From the NCBI RefSeq assembly GCF_018130215.1, contig NZ_JAFCKQ010000020.1, positions 60,421-124,420 of the forward strand: a stretch of 64,000 nucleotides of DNA. The letters run 5' to 3'. The DNA is from Bradyrhizobium jicamae. Its GTDB lineage: Bacteria > Pseudomonadota > Alphaproteobacteria > Rhizobiales > Xanthobacteraceae. Position numbers and translations under genes: made by a program. The notes under the pieces were generated by a model that saw only the letters and a program-made list of their open reading frames with translations, made no database searches and had not been told where the DNA came from. How positions within the stretch are numbered: position 1 is the first letter of the stretch; the number at the start of each line of letters is the position of its first letter. Positions 26,379 to 35,042 of this stretch are shown here, piece after piece.

Positions 26379-26938
26379 CAGAAGGGCTCGTTCTTGAAGG
26401 CCGCAGTCGCGGTCAGCAGGCGCTTGCTGTTGTTCAGATTTGCGGCGTTGAAACCGAGGCCGGTGACGAACAGCGGCCACTGGTAGAACAGGCGCACGAC
26501 GACGATGTCGCCGGCATTGCCGAGGCTGTACTGCATGTTGGCCGCGAGGAAGTTTCCGCTCGCATCGATCGGCGTGGCGAGATTGACGGAGGCGAACTGC
26601 GAGTAGCTGCGCACGTCGATATAGATGCCATTGGCGCAATCGAACAGAGCGCTGATCTGGCTGCAGACATAGGTCTTGAACTGCGCCTGGGTGCAGGGCG
26701 TCGAGCAGCCCGTGACCGCGCCGCTCTGCGCCTGGCCGGTCATGATCGCACGCGCGGAATCCTGCGTCACCGTCTCCAGCACCTGGCCGGCGAAGAAGAT
26801 CATTGACGTCTCGATGATCGCGAACAGCAGCCCGAAGAACAGCGGCGCGACCAGCGCGAACTCGACAGCCGCCGAGCCGCGACGATTACGGCGGAAACGG
26901 TGCAGCAGGTTTCCGGAAGAACAGGCGGGCGGCGGCAT
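26378..26938 (-). CDS. TadE-like pilus pseudopilin (first of pair)
   Basis: A 186-residue TadE-family protein with RRGSAAVEFALVAPLFFGLL near residue 20 (pilin-like, Gly before the cleavage point and Glu at +5), then a periplasmic domain with several Cys (TGCSTPC, TYVCSQ, FDCAN). It is translationally coupled to the following TadE-like gene. I chose ATG 26938 (MPPPACSSGN); the open frame to 27022 adds unlikely residues. It probably works with the flp and cpa genes about 7-16 kb away, although it lies on the opposite strand. Confidence 0.85.
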   Translation of the reverse strand: MPPPACSSGNLLHRFRRNRRGSAAVEFALVAPLFFGLLFAIIETSMIFFAGQVLETVTQDSARAIMTGQAQSGAVTGCSTPCTQAQFKTYVCSQISALFDCANGIYIDVRSYSQFASVNLATPIDASGNFLAANMQYSLGNAGDIVVVRLFYQWPLFVTGLGFNAANLNNSKRLLTATAAFKNEPF

Positions 26939-27098
26939 CAATGACTCCGCATGAGCATGGCCGCCAACGCGTACCGGAAACTCATTGTTGAAATGTTTCG
27001 CCGGGTCGCGACAGAATGCCACGCTCCGTTAACCCGATCCTAACCATGTCGGCACCCGCCGCGGCTCCGGCGCATGAATGCGCCGGGAGCGGAAGCGG

Positions 27099-27611
27099 TC
27101 AGTTCGTCGGCTTGGCCGCGGCGGCCTGGCCGGAGCCGGTGGCCTGGCTGCTCAGCGAGCCGGCCTGATCGATCGTCGTCTTGAAGTAGCTATCGCCGTC
27201 GCCGAGGGTGATGCGGCGCTGGCAGACCGGCATGCAGCTGTAGGTCTCGCGGTCGACGCCGCGATAGACCGTGACGAGCTGGTCGGTCGGGCCTTCGACC
27301 TGGATCTGACGGTCCACCAGCACCTGGCCGGTGCGGTCGAGGGCGATGAAATTGGTTGCGCCGTAGCCCTTGCCGGTGACGACGACGACGCCGCCATTCT
27401 GCAGGGTCACATCCGCGATCAAGGGATTGCCGACGACGATCGTCGCGATGCCGGAGGGCAGCTTGACGAGCTTGGCCTGATCGACACTGACCGCGATCCG
27501 ATCGGGATCCGGCGCCGCCATGGAGGCGACCGGCCAGAACAGCATGGCTGCGGCAACGGAAACGAATCCAAAACGCGCGATGACGCGAATACGCTGGGAC
27601 TTGAACGACAT
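27099..27611 (-). CDS. Exported stand-alone Pilus_N (CpaC N-terminal-like) protein
   Basis: A 170-residue exported protein. After a signal peptide (FGFVSVAAAMLFWPVASMAA) it has a domain like the N-terminus of CpaC/RcpA secretins: VDQAKLVKLPSGIATIVVGN, PLIADVTLQNGGVVVVTGKG, and YGATNFIALDRTGQVLVDRQ. It ends after a short Gln/Ala-rich tail and has no secretin domain. A Cys pair (CMPVC) is present near residue 127. It may modulate the secretin pore or act as a periplasmic assembly factor of the Tad pilus. It follows the TadE-like pair on the same map side but lies upstream of them in transcription (gap of 160 bases). Confidence 0.78.
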   Translation of the reverse strand: MSFKSQRIRVIARFGFVSVAAAMLFWPVASMAAPDPDRIAVSVDQAKLVKLPSGIATIVVGNPLIADVTLQNGGVVVVTGKGYGATNFIALDRTGQVLVDRQIQVEGPTDQLVTVYRGVDRETYSCMPVCQRRITLGDGDSYFKTTIDQAGSLSSQATGSGQAAAAKPTN

Positions 27612-27734
27612 ACTCTACCCCGGGACGTTGTGATGCCGGCAAAAGCGATACGCAGCGGACCGGCGCCCGATGGACAGAATCTGACGGTAAATTATTTAAG
27701 AAGAGCAAAAATGGCGCGACCAATTGAACGCATG

Positions 27735-28562
27735 TCACGACTTTCGGAACGGGTAGGCCAATTGCCCCGCGATCCCGCTCGGGAATCCCCGGTCGTCGAT
27801 ACCGTAATTGTCCGGTAGCCGCCCCTCCGGCATCCGGAAAGTACCGAACAGCACGTCCCAGACCGGAAAGGTACCGGCGAAATTGGTGTTGCCGCCTTCT
27901 CGAATCGAGGTGTGATGCCAGCGGTGAAAGACCGGCGTCGCCAGCACGTATTTCAACGGCCCGAAATCCCAGTTCAGATTGGCGTGCACGAACGCGGAGA
28001 GGAACAGATTGAACGGACCGACCCACAGCATCGCGTTTGGCGAAATCCCGCCCAGCAGCATCGCGACATCGACGCCGACCGTGCCGAGCAGGAGGTTCAC
28101 CGGGTGGAAGCGCGCCGCGGAAATCCAGTCGACGTCTTCGGAGGAATGATGGACGGCGTGATATTTCCAGAAGCCGCCGCGATGAAACATGCGGTGCAGC
28201 CAGTACATCACGAAGTCGGAGATCAAAAGGAACAGCACGGCCTGCAGCCAGACCGGCAGCGTCGACAGCGGCCCGTGGCCATTGCGATAGAAGGCGATCA
28301 GCCCGGCCGAATCGCCGATGCCGAAGATGATGCTTGCTGCGACCACCAGCAACCCGATGCGACACACGCGGGTAAACAGCGGCACCAGGAACCAGTAGCA
28401 TAGGTCGGTGACGAGCTCGCGCTTGCGCCACCAGGGCCTGCCGGGGTTGCAGGCCGCGAGATGCGTGAGCACGGAGAACACCAGCGCCAGCACGACCGTG
28501 ACCGGCACCATCTGGGCCATGGTCTGGCCGAGCATCCCGACGATCTGGATCGGCAGGCTCAC
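27735..28562 (-). CDS. Fatty acid hydroxylase / sterol desaturase family membrane protein (copy 1)
   Basis: A 275-residue di-iron membrane oxygenase. The histidine clusters are WLHRMFH, AVHHSSED and FHRWHHT, the family pattern HxxxH / HxxHH / HxxHH. Four hydrophobic segments surround them. I chose GTG 28562 (SLPIQIVGMLGQTMAQ) because the resulting length equals that of the paralogue at 32482-33309; an ATG at 28637 would add 25 residues. Family members hydroxylate or desaturate lipids such as fatty acids, ornithine lipids or sterol-like compounds; the substrate here is unknown. It belongs to the membrane-protein island that splits the tad genes. Confidence 0.85.
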   Translation of the reverse strand: MSLPIQIVGMLGQTMAQMVPVTVVLALVFSVLTHLAACNPGRPWWRKRELVTDLCYWFLVPLFTRVCRIGLLVVAASIIFGIGDSAGLIAFYRNGHGPLSTLPVWLQAVLFLLISDFVMYWLHRMFHRGGFWKYHAVHHSSEDVDWISAARFHPVNLLLGTVGVDVAMLLGGISPNAMLWVGPFNLFLSAFVHANLNWDFGPLKYVLATPVFHRWHHTSIREGGNTNFAGTFPVWDVLFGTFRMPEGRLPDNYGIDDRGFPSGIAGQLAYPFRKS

Positions 28563-28703
28563 GCGTTTCGTCCCCGTCGGCCGAAGCGGCCCGATCCTAC
28601 ATCGTCCGTCCGGCTGCGTCGCCATCCGGACGGACAAGGGTTAGAGCAATCTTAAGACTCTCCCCGCAGCTTCGGCCGCAACCGCAGATGCGAGGGGCGT
28701 GAC

Positions 28704-29765
28704 GTGTCGTCGATATCCGGGATCGAGAAGCGGACGGCCAGCACCGGCGCTCGCGGCCTGACGGTCGATCTGGACCGGATTCGCGCCGCCCTCGGGCGCT
28801 GGTTCATGTTCAGCGACTATGGCCCCGCCGCGCAGCGGCAGATGGCAATGGTCTGGTCCTGCGTCCTCGCCTGCATCCTTGCCGACACGATCTGGCTGCC
28901 CGGGTCGCGACTGTCGTTCGCGTCCTCGAACTGGACGACGCTGGTCCAATGCCTCGCCTATTGCGCCTTCGCCGGTGCGTTTGTCACCGTCGCATCCAGC
29001 CGCCTTGCTGCGGACCAGAGACGTCCGGCAATGATACTGCGATCGGTCCTGCTCGTGACCGAATTGCTGTGGCGCGCCGTGCTGCCGATCGGCGCGCTCC
29101 TGATCGCGGGAAGCACGCTGAGCTACCTGATCACCGCAGCCGACCTGCCCTTGCGCGACAGCGCCCTCGCCGACGTTGATCACCTGCTGGGCTTCGACTG
29201 GCCGGACTTCCTCCGCGCCGCCAATGCGAGCCCGCTCGTCGCCATGCTGCTGACCAAGGCCTACCTGGCCACAGGATTGATCACCCAGCTGGTGCTGCTC
29301 TGGCTCGTGCTCCGGCGACGCGGCGACCGGCTGGTGGAATTCATGGCCGTGCTCAGCCTGAGCACCGTGGCGCTTTGCATCACGATGTGGCTGGTTCCGG
29401 CCGCCGGCGCATTCGCGTATTTCAAGCCGGCGCCGCAGATCTACGGCAACTTCGCGGCATTCGGCGAGATGTGGTCGTTTTCGCGAACCTTCGCCGCACT
29501 GCGCGACGGTGCGCTGTCTGTCTTCGACTTGTCGAACATCGACGGCGTCGTCAGCTTTCCCTCGTTTCACACCATGCTCGGCGTCATGACGATCTACGCC
29601 GCCCGCGATACGCGCTGGGTCGCGCTTCCGGTGCTGGTCGTGAACGCGACGATGATCGTGGCGACGATGCCGGTCGGCGGCCATCACCTCGCCGACGTGC
29701 TGGCCGGCGCCGGCCTGACCATAGGTGCAATCTTCCTGGTCCGTCGCTCAAGCCTGCCGGCGTGA
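28704..29765 (+). CDS. PAP2 superfamily membrane protein (phosphatase or inositolphosphotransferase-like)
   Basis: A 353-residue membrane protein starting at GTG 28704, with about seven hydrophobic segments. Near the C-terminus are VSFPSFHTMLG (motif 2, S-x-P-S-x-H) and VGGHHLADVLAGAG (motif 3, G-H-x-x-x-D-V). The classical first PAP2 motif (KxxxxxxRP) is not evident, as in the Aur1/Ipt1-like subgroup. Role: likely removal or transfer of a phosphate-linked headgroup on a membrane lipid. It is the only plus-strand gene in the island, divergent from hydroxylase copy 1 and convergent with the GT87-like gene (6-base gap). Confidence 0.78.
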   Translation: MSSISGIEKRTASTGARGLTVDLDRIRAALGRWFMFSDYGPAAQRQMAMVWSCVLACILADTIWLPGSRLSFASSNWTTLVQCLAYCAFAGAFVTVASSRLAADQRRPAMILRSVLLVTELLWRAVLPIGALLIAGSTLSYLITAADLPLRDSALADVDHLLGFDWPDFLRAANASPLVAMLLTKAYLATGLITQLVLLWLVLRRRGDRLVEFMAVLSLSTVALCITMWLVPAAGAFAYFKPAPQIYGNFAAFGEMWSFSRTFAALRDGALSVFDLSNIDGVVSFPSFHTMLGVMTIYAARDTRWVALPVLVVNATMIVATMPVGGHHLADVLAGAGLTIGAIFLVRRSSLPA

Positions 29766-29771
29766 GGATCC

Positions 29772-30998
29772 TTACCGCGGTGACGTCTGCGTCACCGGCG
29801 GCCCACGCCGCAGCACGAGGACGATGAGCGCCACGGTCAAGGCCGGCGCGAGCCGGCTTGCGGCAAACAGCACGGGCGGGCTGATCGCGGGGACCAGCCA
29901 GATCAGGAATACGAAACTCCAGCACCAGGCCGGCAGCGACCGGCCTTCGGCCATCAACCAGCACGCCGCGGCGACCACGAGCAGCATCGCGTCATAGGGG
30001 CCGGAATGCGGGGCGGCAAGCACGGTGGCCGCCAGGAACACGGCCGTCTTCTCCCGGATGCTCAGCCGCGTGCGGAATGCGAGCCCCACGGCGGCCGCGG
30101 CAAACAGCGTTGCGAGCAGCTGGATCAGCGACGCCAGCCGCTGCGGAGCGCCCAGCAGCACCGCACAGGTATAGACGCTGTTGCCCCACATCCGGCCAAA
30201 CTCGATCCACTTCGCATCGGGGTTGACCAGGTTCTCGACCATCAGCGGAAACCAGCGCAGCCACAGCTCCCAGCCGAACACCAGGCCGCTTGCGACCGCC
30301 AGCGCCAGCGCCGACAGACCGGCCGCCCAGAGCGCACGCCACTGCCCGGCTGCGATCAAGGCCAGCGGCACGAGCACGCAGAACTGTGGCTTGAACGTCA
30401 GCACTCCCAGAATCAATCCGCTCAGGATGGGACGGGACTCGAGAAAGCGAAGTCCACCGACGATCAGCGCAGCGACCAGGAACACGGCCTGGCCATCGAT
30501 CACATTGATCGCGGAGGCCGGGCACAGCAGCGCCATCGCAAGCAGAAGCCTTGAAGACGCCGAGCCGTCCGCGCTTGCGCGGAGCGCAGTTATCATCAGG
30601 CCGCCGCTCACCGCCTGGAACGCCAGATAGGAGCCGAAGAAGCCCAGCGGGGCGAACGGCAGCAGCATCAGCAGGAAGCTCGGCGGATAGGCCCACGGCC
30701 TGAACTCGAGCGGACTGGACAGCCAGCCCGCAAAGGACGAATTGAGGAACGCGGTGAAGCGATCGCCGTCGAAGATCAGCGATGCGTTGCCGTCGAGCAC
30801 CGAGCGGATCGCACCGTAGAACACCATCCAGTCGGTGCCGAGCGTGTTGTAGTTGAGCCCGATCCGGCCGGGATAGGGTATCGTGGTGACCAGGAGCACC
30901 CACAGATAGAACGAGATCGCAAGGCCGAGGATGAGCAGGCCGATCGGCGGCCGCGGCGTGCCCTGCGTCTCATTGATGGCAAGATCTGCCGAACTCAT
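29772..30998 (-). CDS. GT87/DUF2029-type membrane glycosyltransferase-like protein
   Basis: A 408-residue polytopic protein. The first helix (LLILGLAISFYLWVLLVTTI) is followed by a luminal loop with GTDWMVFYGAIRSVLDGN and RPWAYPPSFLLMLLPFAPLG, which match the DUF2029 (GT87) pattern of mannosyltransferase-like GT-C enzymes using polyprenyl-phosphate sugars. About nine more helices follow. It lies 10 bases after the stop of the next upstream gene (31009-32457), so the two are probably co-transcribed. The acceptor is unknown. Confidence 0.72.
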   Translation of the reverse strand: MSSADLAINETQGTPRPPIGLLILGLAISFYLWVLLVTTIPYPGRIGLNYNTLGTDWMVFYGAIRSVLDGNASLIFDGDRFTAFLNSSFAGWLSSPLEFRPWAYPPSFLLMLLPFAPLGFFGSYLAFQAVSGGLMITALRASADGSASSRLLLAMALLCPASAINVIDGQAVFLVAALIVGGLRFLESRPILSGLILGVLTFKPQFCVLVPLALIAAGQWRALWAAGLSALALAVASGLVFGWELWLRWFPLMVENLVNPDAKWIEFGRMWGNSVYTCAVLLGAPQRLASLIQLLATLFAAAAVGLAFRTRLSIREKTAVFLAATVLAAPHSGPYDAMLLVVAAACWLMAEGRSLPAWCWSFVFLIWLVPAISPPVLFAASRLAPALTVALIVLVLRRGPPVTQTSPR

Positions 30999-31008
30999 GC
31001 CGCATCCC

Positions 31009-32457
31009 TCAATTGGCGAGGCGCATGTGCACTACCGCGCGATCATCGGCATAGACGCGCTGCCAGCCACCGATGGTGTCGAGCAGCCTGGCGGCAGGCG
31101 TCGTCGGCTCGAGCATCACGGCGTCGATGTCGTAGGTCCGGAGCAGGCCGAGGAGGCCGTCGATGTCCTTGAGCTGGAGCGCGCGATAGAAGGCGACATC
31201 GAACGCCTCGCCGTAGAGCTCGGCGCGTCCGTCGACGAACACCGGCACCTGGCGCCAGATCAGATAGCCGCCGAACGGCAGATCGTTGAGCACGCGCCTG
31301 GCACCTCGCGCCTTCAGCACGTCGACGGCGGCGGCAGGCGCCTGGGCGGACGGCGGCGCGAGGCTCCCGCTCCTGGCAACGGCCCAGGTCGCAGCGCAGA
31401 GCACGACAAGCAGCGCCGCCACCGGCGCAGCCCTGGTACGGGCTACGCTGCCCGCGGCCTGCAGACCGAACTGGGAGGTCACCGGCGTGAGCACGACGAG
31501 CGGCAGCAGCAGGGCGAAGATCTCGACGTTCCGGATGTGGGACAGCGCCATGTACAGCAGGCCCAGCACCAGTGCGATTCGCGGCGCCGGCAACCGGACG
31601 CCGCCAAGGAGCGCGAGACCGATCAGGGCGAGCACCGTACCCTCGAAGAAGCCGATGTGGCCGAAATCGGCCGGCATCCACTCCCCGATCAAATGCAGCA
31701 ACTCGCCGAGATTGAGGATCTTCAGCGACGCCAGGATCGAGCCCCAGCCATAGGGCGTCATGCAGCAGGCGGCGAGCGCGCCGATCCCGAAGGCCGCCCA
31801 GCGCAGCGCCAGACCGGCTCTTTGCGCAGGCGCGGCATTCCACATCGCATCGAGCGCGAACGCGCCCACCAGCACGAGCCCGAACAGGAATCCACCATGC
31901 AGATTGGCCCACAGCGCGATCATTGGCAGCAGCCGGAACGACGGCGCCGTCCGGCGCTCGCTGGCGTCCATCAGGCTGACCGCCCAGGCGATCATGACCG
32001 GCATCACCAGCACGTGCGGCCGCACCAGCAGATGCCCGGTCGAGACCACCAGCGACGCCAGCGCGACGACGATCGCATACGTCGCCGGCAATTTGCGGCC
32101 GAGAATCGACGTGAGCTGCGCGAACGCCGCGGCGATGCAGATCGCGGCCAGCGCCACGGGCCCGGTCCAGCCGGCCAGCTCATAAGCCTTCGCGTAAAGA
32201 ACCTGCGCCAGCCAGGACGACGACGTCCACGGCTCGCCCGCCCTGGTGAACGAGTAGATATCGGCCGACGGCACCGCGCCGTGATCGAGGATCCAACGGC
32301 CCACGGCAACCTGCCAGTAAGTATCGGAATCGGCGAGCAGCCTGTCGCCGGTGACGAGCAGCAGCAGATAGACACCGCATCCGACCCACAGCCAGGCCGG
32401 CACCTCGCCGAGAACGGAGGCTCTGTCCCGGGGAATGGTTGCGGTCTCTGACCTCAT
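31009..32457 (-). CDS. Large polytopic membrane protein, GT-C-like
   Basis: A 482-residue protein with about ten hydrophobic segments and a soluble C-terminal part. The first loop has DSDTYWQVAVGRWILDHGAV and YSFTRAGEPWTSSSWLAQVL, resembling the aspartate-containing first loop of GT-C glycosyltransferases. The C-terminal domain has LNDLPFGGYLIWRQVPVFVD and GRAELYGEAF. I know this as a recurring hypothetical membrane protein but cannot assign it a substrate. It lies 24 bases after the end of hydroxylase copy 2 and 10 bases before the GT87-like gene, all on one strand. Confidence 0.65.
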   Translation of the reverse strand: MRSETATIPRDRASVLGEVPAWLWVGCGVYLLLLVTGDRLLADSDTYWQVAVGRWILDHGAVPSADIYSFTRAGEPWTSSSWLAQVLYAKAYELAGWTGPVALAAICIAAAFAQLTSILGRKLPATYAIVVALASLVVSTGHLLVRPHVLVMPVMIAWAVSLMDASERRTAPSFRLLPMIALWANLHGGFLFGLVLVGAFALDAMWNAAPAQRAGLALRWAAFGIGALAACCMTPYGWGSILASLKILNLGELLHLIGEWMPADFGHIGFFEGTVLALIGLALLGGVRLPAPRIALVLGLLYMALSHIRNVEIFALLLPLVVLTPVTSQFGLQAAGSVARTRAAPVAALLVVLCAATWAVARSGSLAPPSAQAPAAAVDVLKARGARRVLNDLPFGGYLIWRQVPVFVDGRAELYGEAFDVAFYRALQLKDIDGLLGLLRTYDIDAVMLEPTTPAARLLDTIGGWQRVYADDRAVVHMRLAN

Positions 32458-32481
32458 GGCGGCACTGGCCGGTCAATCAAC

Positions 32482-33309
32482 TCATTGACGGAACGGATAC
32501 GCCAGCTGCCCTGCGATCTCGGTCGGAATCGCCTTGTCGTCGGCGCCGTAGTCTTCAGGCAGCACGTTTTCGGGCATGCGGAACGTGCCGAACAGCACAT
32601 CCCAGATCGGAAAGGTGCCGGCAAAGTTGGTGTCGCCGCCCTCCTCGAGGCCGGTGTGATGCCAGCGATGGAAGACCGGTGTTGCGATCAGGTATTTGAA
32701 GGGACCGAGCGTCCAGTTCAGATTGGCGTGAACGAAGGCGGAGTGGAAGGTGGTGAACGGGCCGACCCACAGCATGGTGTTGGGCGAGATGCCCGCCATC
32801 AACAGGATCACGTCGACCGAGATGGTTCCGACCAGGAGATTGACCGGATGGAAGCGGGCCGCCGAGATCCATTCGAGATCTTCGGATGAATGATGGATGG
32901 CATGGTACTTCCACCACCCGCCGCCATGAAACATCCGGTGCAGCCAGTAGAGCATGAAGTCGGAAGCGACCAGGAAGATGCCTGCCTGCAGCCAGAGTGG
33001 AAGCTTCGACAGCGGGCCGTGCCCGTTATCGTAGAACGCGACGAGCTCGTCGGCACCGTGCACGTTGAAGATCGCGGCCGCACCCACCACGAGCAGGCCG
33101 ATGCGCAGCACGCGGGCGAACACCGGCACGAAGAACCAGTAGCAGATATCGGTGATGAGCTCGCGTTTCTGCCACCACGGTCTGCCCGGGTTGCAGGCCC
33201 AGAAATGCGTCAGCACTGTGAAGACGACTGCCAGCATCACGGTGATCGGCACCACCTTCATCATGGTCTGGCCGATCATCTCGAGGACTTCGAGGGGCAG
33301 TGTGGACAT
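32482..33309 (-). CDS. Fatty acid hydroxylase / sterol desaturase family membrane protein (copy 2)
   Basis: A 275-residue protein, same length as copy 1 and similar throughout (shared ACNPGRPWW, WLHRMFH, HHSSED, ISAARFHPVNLL, SPN-MLWVGPF, HRWHHT, GTFP-WDVLFGTFRMPE). The di-iron histidines are intact. Start ATG 33309 (MSTLPLEVLEMIGQTMMKVV); the frame up to 33402 is not needed. It begins the minus-strand run hydroxylase 2 - GT-C-like - GT87-like, with gaps of 24 and 10 bases. Substrate unknown. Confidence 0.85.
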   Translation of the reverse strand: MSTLPLEVLEMIGQTMMKVVPITVMLAVVFTVLTHFWACNPGRPWWQKRELITDICYWFFVPVFARVLRIGLLVVGAAAIFNVHGADELVAFYDNGHGPLSKLPLWLQAGIFLVASDFMLYWLHRMFHGGGWWKYHAIHHSSEDLEWISAARFHPVNLLVGTISVDVILLMAGISPNTMLWVGPFTTFHSAFVHANLNWTLGPFKYLIATPVFHRWHHTGLEEGGDTNFAGTFPIWDVLFGTFRMPENVLPEDYGADDKAIPTEIAGQLAYPFRQ

Positions 33310-33593
33310 GAGAGCCTCATTCAATCGCAGGCCCCATGGGTATCGAGTTGCGCTTAAGGAGCTGTAAATCCTCGCCAGCGCGATTTCCGAACGCAGCAAC
33401 AACCTGCAATTTTCACGGACGGCTTAATGCCAAATTTACTGTGCGGAACATCTGCGGGTTCCCCCCGATTTTACGCGATCAAATTAACTGCGCCGCAATC
33501 GTCGAACCTTAGGGTGCGTCAATGGTCACGGTGCTGAGAACGCCGGCCAGACCACATCTAGTTCGACCAGCCACGTGTACACAGGAGTTATTT

Positions 33594-33758
33594 ATGAAGA
33601 ACCTCGTTTCGCGCTTCATGAAGGATGAGTCCGGCGCGACCGCCATCGAATACGGTCTGATTGCAACCGGTATCGCGATTGCGATCATCGCTGCGGTCAA
33701 CGGCGTCGGCAAGGCCCTGTCCGGCACCTTCAGCACGATCTCGACCTCGCTCAAGTAA
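33594..33758 (+). CDS. Flp/Fap pilin subunit (copy 1)
   Basis: The major subunit of the Tad/Flp pilus, 54 residues. The sequence FMKDESGATAIEYGLIATGI has the standard processing site: Gly, then ATAIEYG with Glu at +5 and Tyr at +6. GGAG lies 8 bases before the ATG. The longer frame from 33522 is upstream DNA, not coding. It is followed by a stem-loop (33782-33808) and by a second pilin gene that shares leader and tail sequence, the result of tandem duplication. Confidence 0.95.
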   Translation: MKNLVSRFMKDESGATAIEYGLIATGIAIAIIAAVNGVGKALSGTFSTISTSLK

Positions 33759-33781
33759 GCAGGTCTCTGCGAGTTCAGTCC

Positions 33782-33808
33782 AAAGGTCCCGGTATCCCCG
33801 GGACCTTT
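33782..33808 (+). terminator. Stem-loop after flp copy 1
   Basis: A perfect 11-base stem AAAGGTCCCGG (33782-33792) with CCGGGACCTTT (33798-33808), loop of five bases. Only a weak T tract follows. The same stem occurs after flp copy 2. It may stop most transcripts and keep pilin mRNA more abundant than the cpa messages. Confidence 0.7.
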
Positions 33809-34023
33809 GCTATTTGTCCATAAGGCCGGCCGCGCGCTTGCAGTGGCCCTGCCAGCTCCGCTGTTGCTGATTCCCATCGATTTTTAGCGAACAGGTTAAC
33901 TGCGCCGCAATCGCGCAACCTTAACGTGCCGTCATGGTCGCGGTGTCGAGAACGCCGGCCCGACCAGATCTGATTGATCAGCCGCGCCTGCTCACCCCAT
34001 CACGCATACAAAGGGAGGTAATT

Positions 34024-34206
34024 ATGAAGAAATTCGTGAAGAACCTCGTTTCGCGTTTTGTGAAGGATGAAGACGTCAATAGCGTCAAACTGTTCGAAGG
34101 CGGTCTGATTGCAACCGGCATCGCGATTGCGATCATCGCTGCGGTCAACGGCGTCGGCAACCAACTGTCCGGCACCTTCAACACGATCTCGACCTCACTC
34201 AAATAG
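34024..34206 (+). CDS. Divergent Flp-like pilin (copy 2)
   Basis: A 60-residue Flp-like protein preceded by GGGAGG. Its C-terminal half is almost the same as copy 1 (GLIATGIAIAIIAAVNGVG and TISTSLK). The processing region differs: copy 1 has SGATAIEYG, whereas copy 2 has NSVKLFEGG. So the Gly before the cleavage point is Ser and the Tyr at +6 is Gly, while Glu at +5 is kept. Prepilin peptidase may not process it well. It could be a minor pilin, a regulator or a decaying copy. Leader and terminator are duplicated with it. Confidence 0.85.
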   Translation: MKKFVKNLVSRFVKDEDVNSVKLFEGGLIATGIAIAIIAAVNGVGNQLSGTFNTISTSLK

Positions 34207-34229
34207 GCAGGTGGCTGCGAATTCGGCTC

Positions 34230-34256
34230 AAAGGTCCCGGTATCCCCGGGACCTTT
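34230..34256 (+). terminator. Stem-loop after flp copy 2
   Basis: The same 11-base stem as after copy 1 (34230-34240 with 34246-34256). It confirms that the duplication covers leader, gene and tail. Confidence 0.7.
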
Positions 34257-34375
34257 GCCATTTATCCAGGCGGCCGGTCGCTCCCTTGAAGATGCGACGG
34301 TCCTTTCCCGATTGTTCACGATTGGCCGCTAGCGTCCCCTCTCGACCTCGGCACCAGCTTGACGGCGTTTCATCC

Positions 34376-34900
34376 ATGATCCTCGACATCGCGCGCTTGA
34401 TGCTGTTTCCCGCCCTGATGGCATTCGCGGCGGCGAGCGACCTCCTGACCATGACGATCCCGAACCGGGTTTCGCTGGCGCTGCTGGCCGGCTTCCTCGT
34501 GATGGCGCCGCTGACCGGCATGACCATGCACGACATGCTGAACCATGCCGGCGCCGGCGCTCTCGTGCTGGCCGTGGCGTTCAGCATGTTTGCCATGGGG
34601 TGGGTCGGCGGCGGCGACGCCAAGGTCGCGGCAGCGATCGGCCTGTGGTTCGGCTTCGACCATCTGCTTGATTTCCTGGTCATCGCCTCGCTGTTCGGCG
34701 GCGCGCTGACCGTGCTGCTGCTTCAGCTCAGGCAATGGCCGCTGCCCGTTGCGTTGACGTCCCAGGCCTGGCTGACCCGCCTGCACGACAAGCAGACCGG
34801 CATCCCCTACGGCATCGCGCTCGCCCTGGGCGCGCTGATGGTCTATCCGGAAACGGACTGGATCAAGACGATCGATCTCGTGCACCTTGGGCTGCGCTGA
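34376..34900 (+). CDS. cpaA: CpaA/TadV prepilin peptidase
   Basis: An aspartic prepilin peptidase of 174 residues that cleaves Flp and TadE-type pre-pilins at the inner membrane. Catalytic aspartates are in AASDLLTMTIPNRVS (first Asp) and GWVGGGDAKVAAAIGLW (GxGD). It has about five to six hydrophobic segments and no N-terminal methyltransferase domain, as usual for CpaA. The start is ATG 34376 (MILDIARLML); the longer frame from 34109 overlaps flp copy 2 in another frame and is rejected. It lies between the pilin genes and cpaB. Confidence 0.94.
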   Translation: MILDIARLMLFPALMAFAAASDLLTMTIPNRVSLALLAGFLVMAPLTGMTMHDMLNHAGAGALVLAVAFSMFAMGWVGGGDAKVAAAIGLWFGFDHLLDFLVIASLFGGALTVLLLQLRQWPLPVALTSQAWLTRLHDKQTGIPYGIALALGALMVYPETDWIKTIDLVHLGLR

Positions 34901-35042
34901 GGCTCGGATCCCCCGGAAGCTAAGGGTAACCACCCGTTAAGGCGATTTAGATACGCCTCATTAACCATGCTTTGACGAATAGCTGGTCAACTCCCATCAC
35001 GGCGGCGGCAGCGTCGCGGCGTCATGTGGAAAGTGAAGCGTA

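Noticed and set aside
28641..29687. Minus-strand frame of 348 codons
   Set aside because: Antisense to the PAP2-type gene, which has recognised motifs.
30931..32451. Plus-strand frame of 506 codons
   Set aside because: Antisense to the GT-C-like membrane protein, which has normal hydrophobic segments; the plus-strand product is a run of charged and Gln residues.
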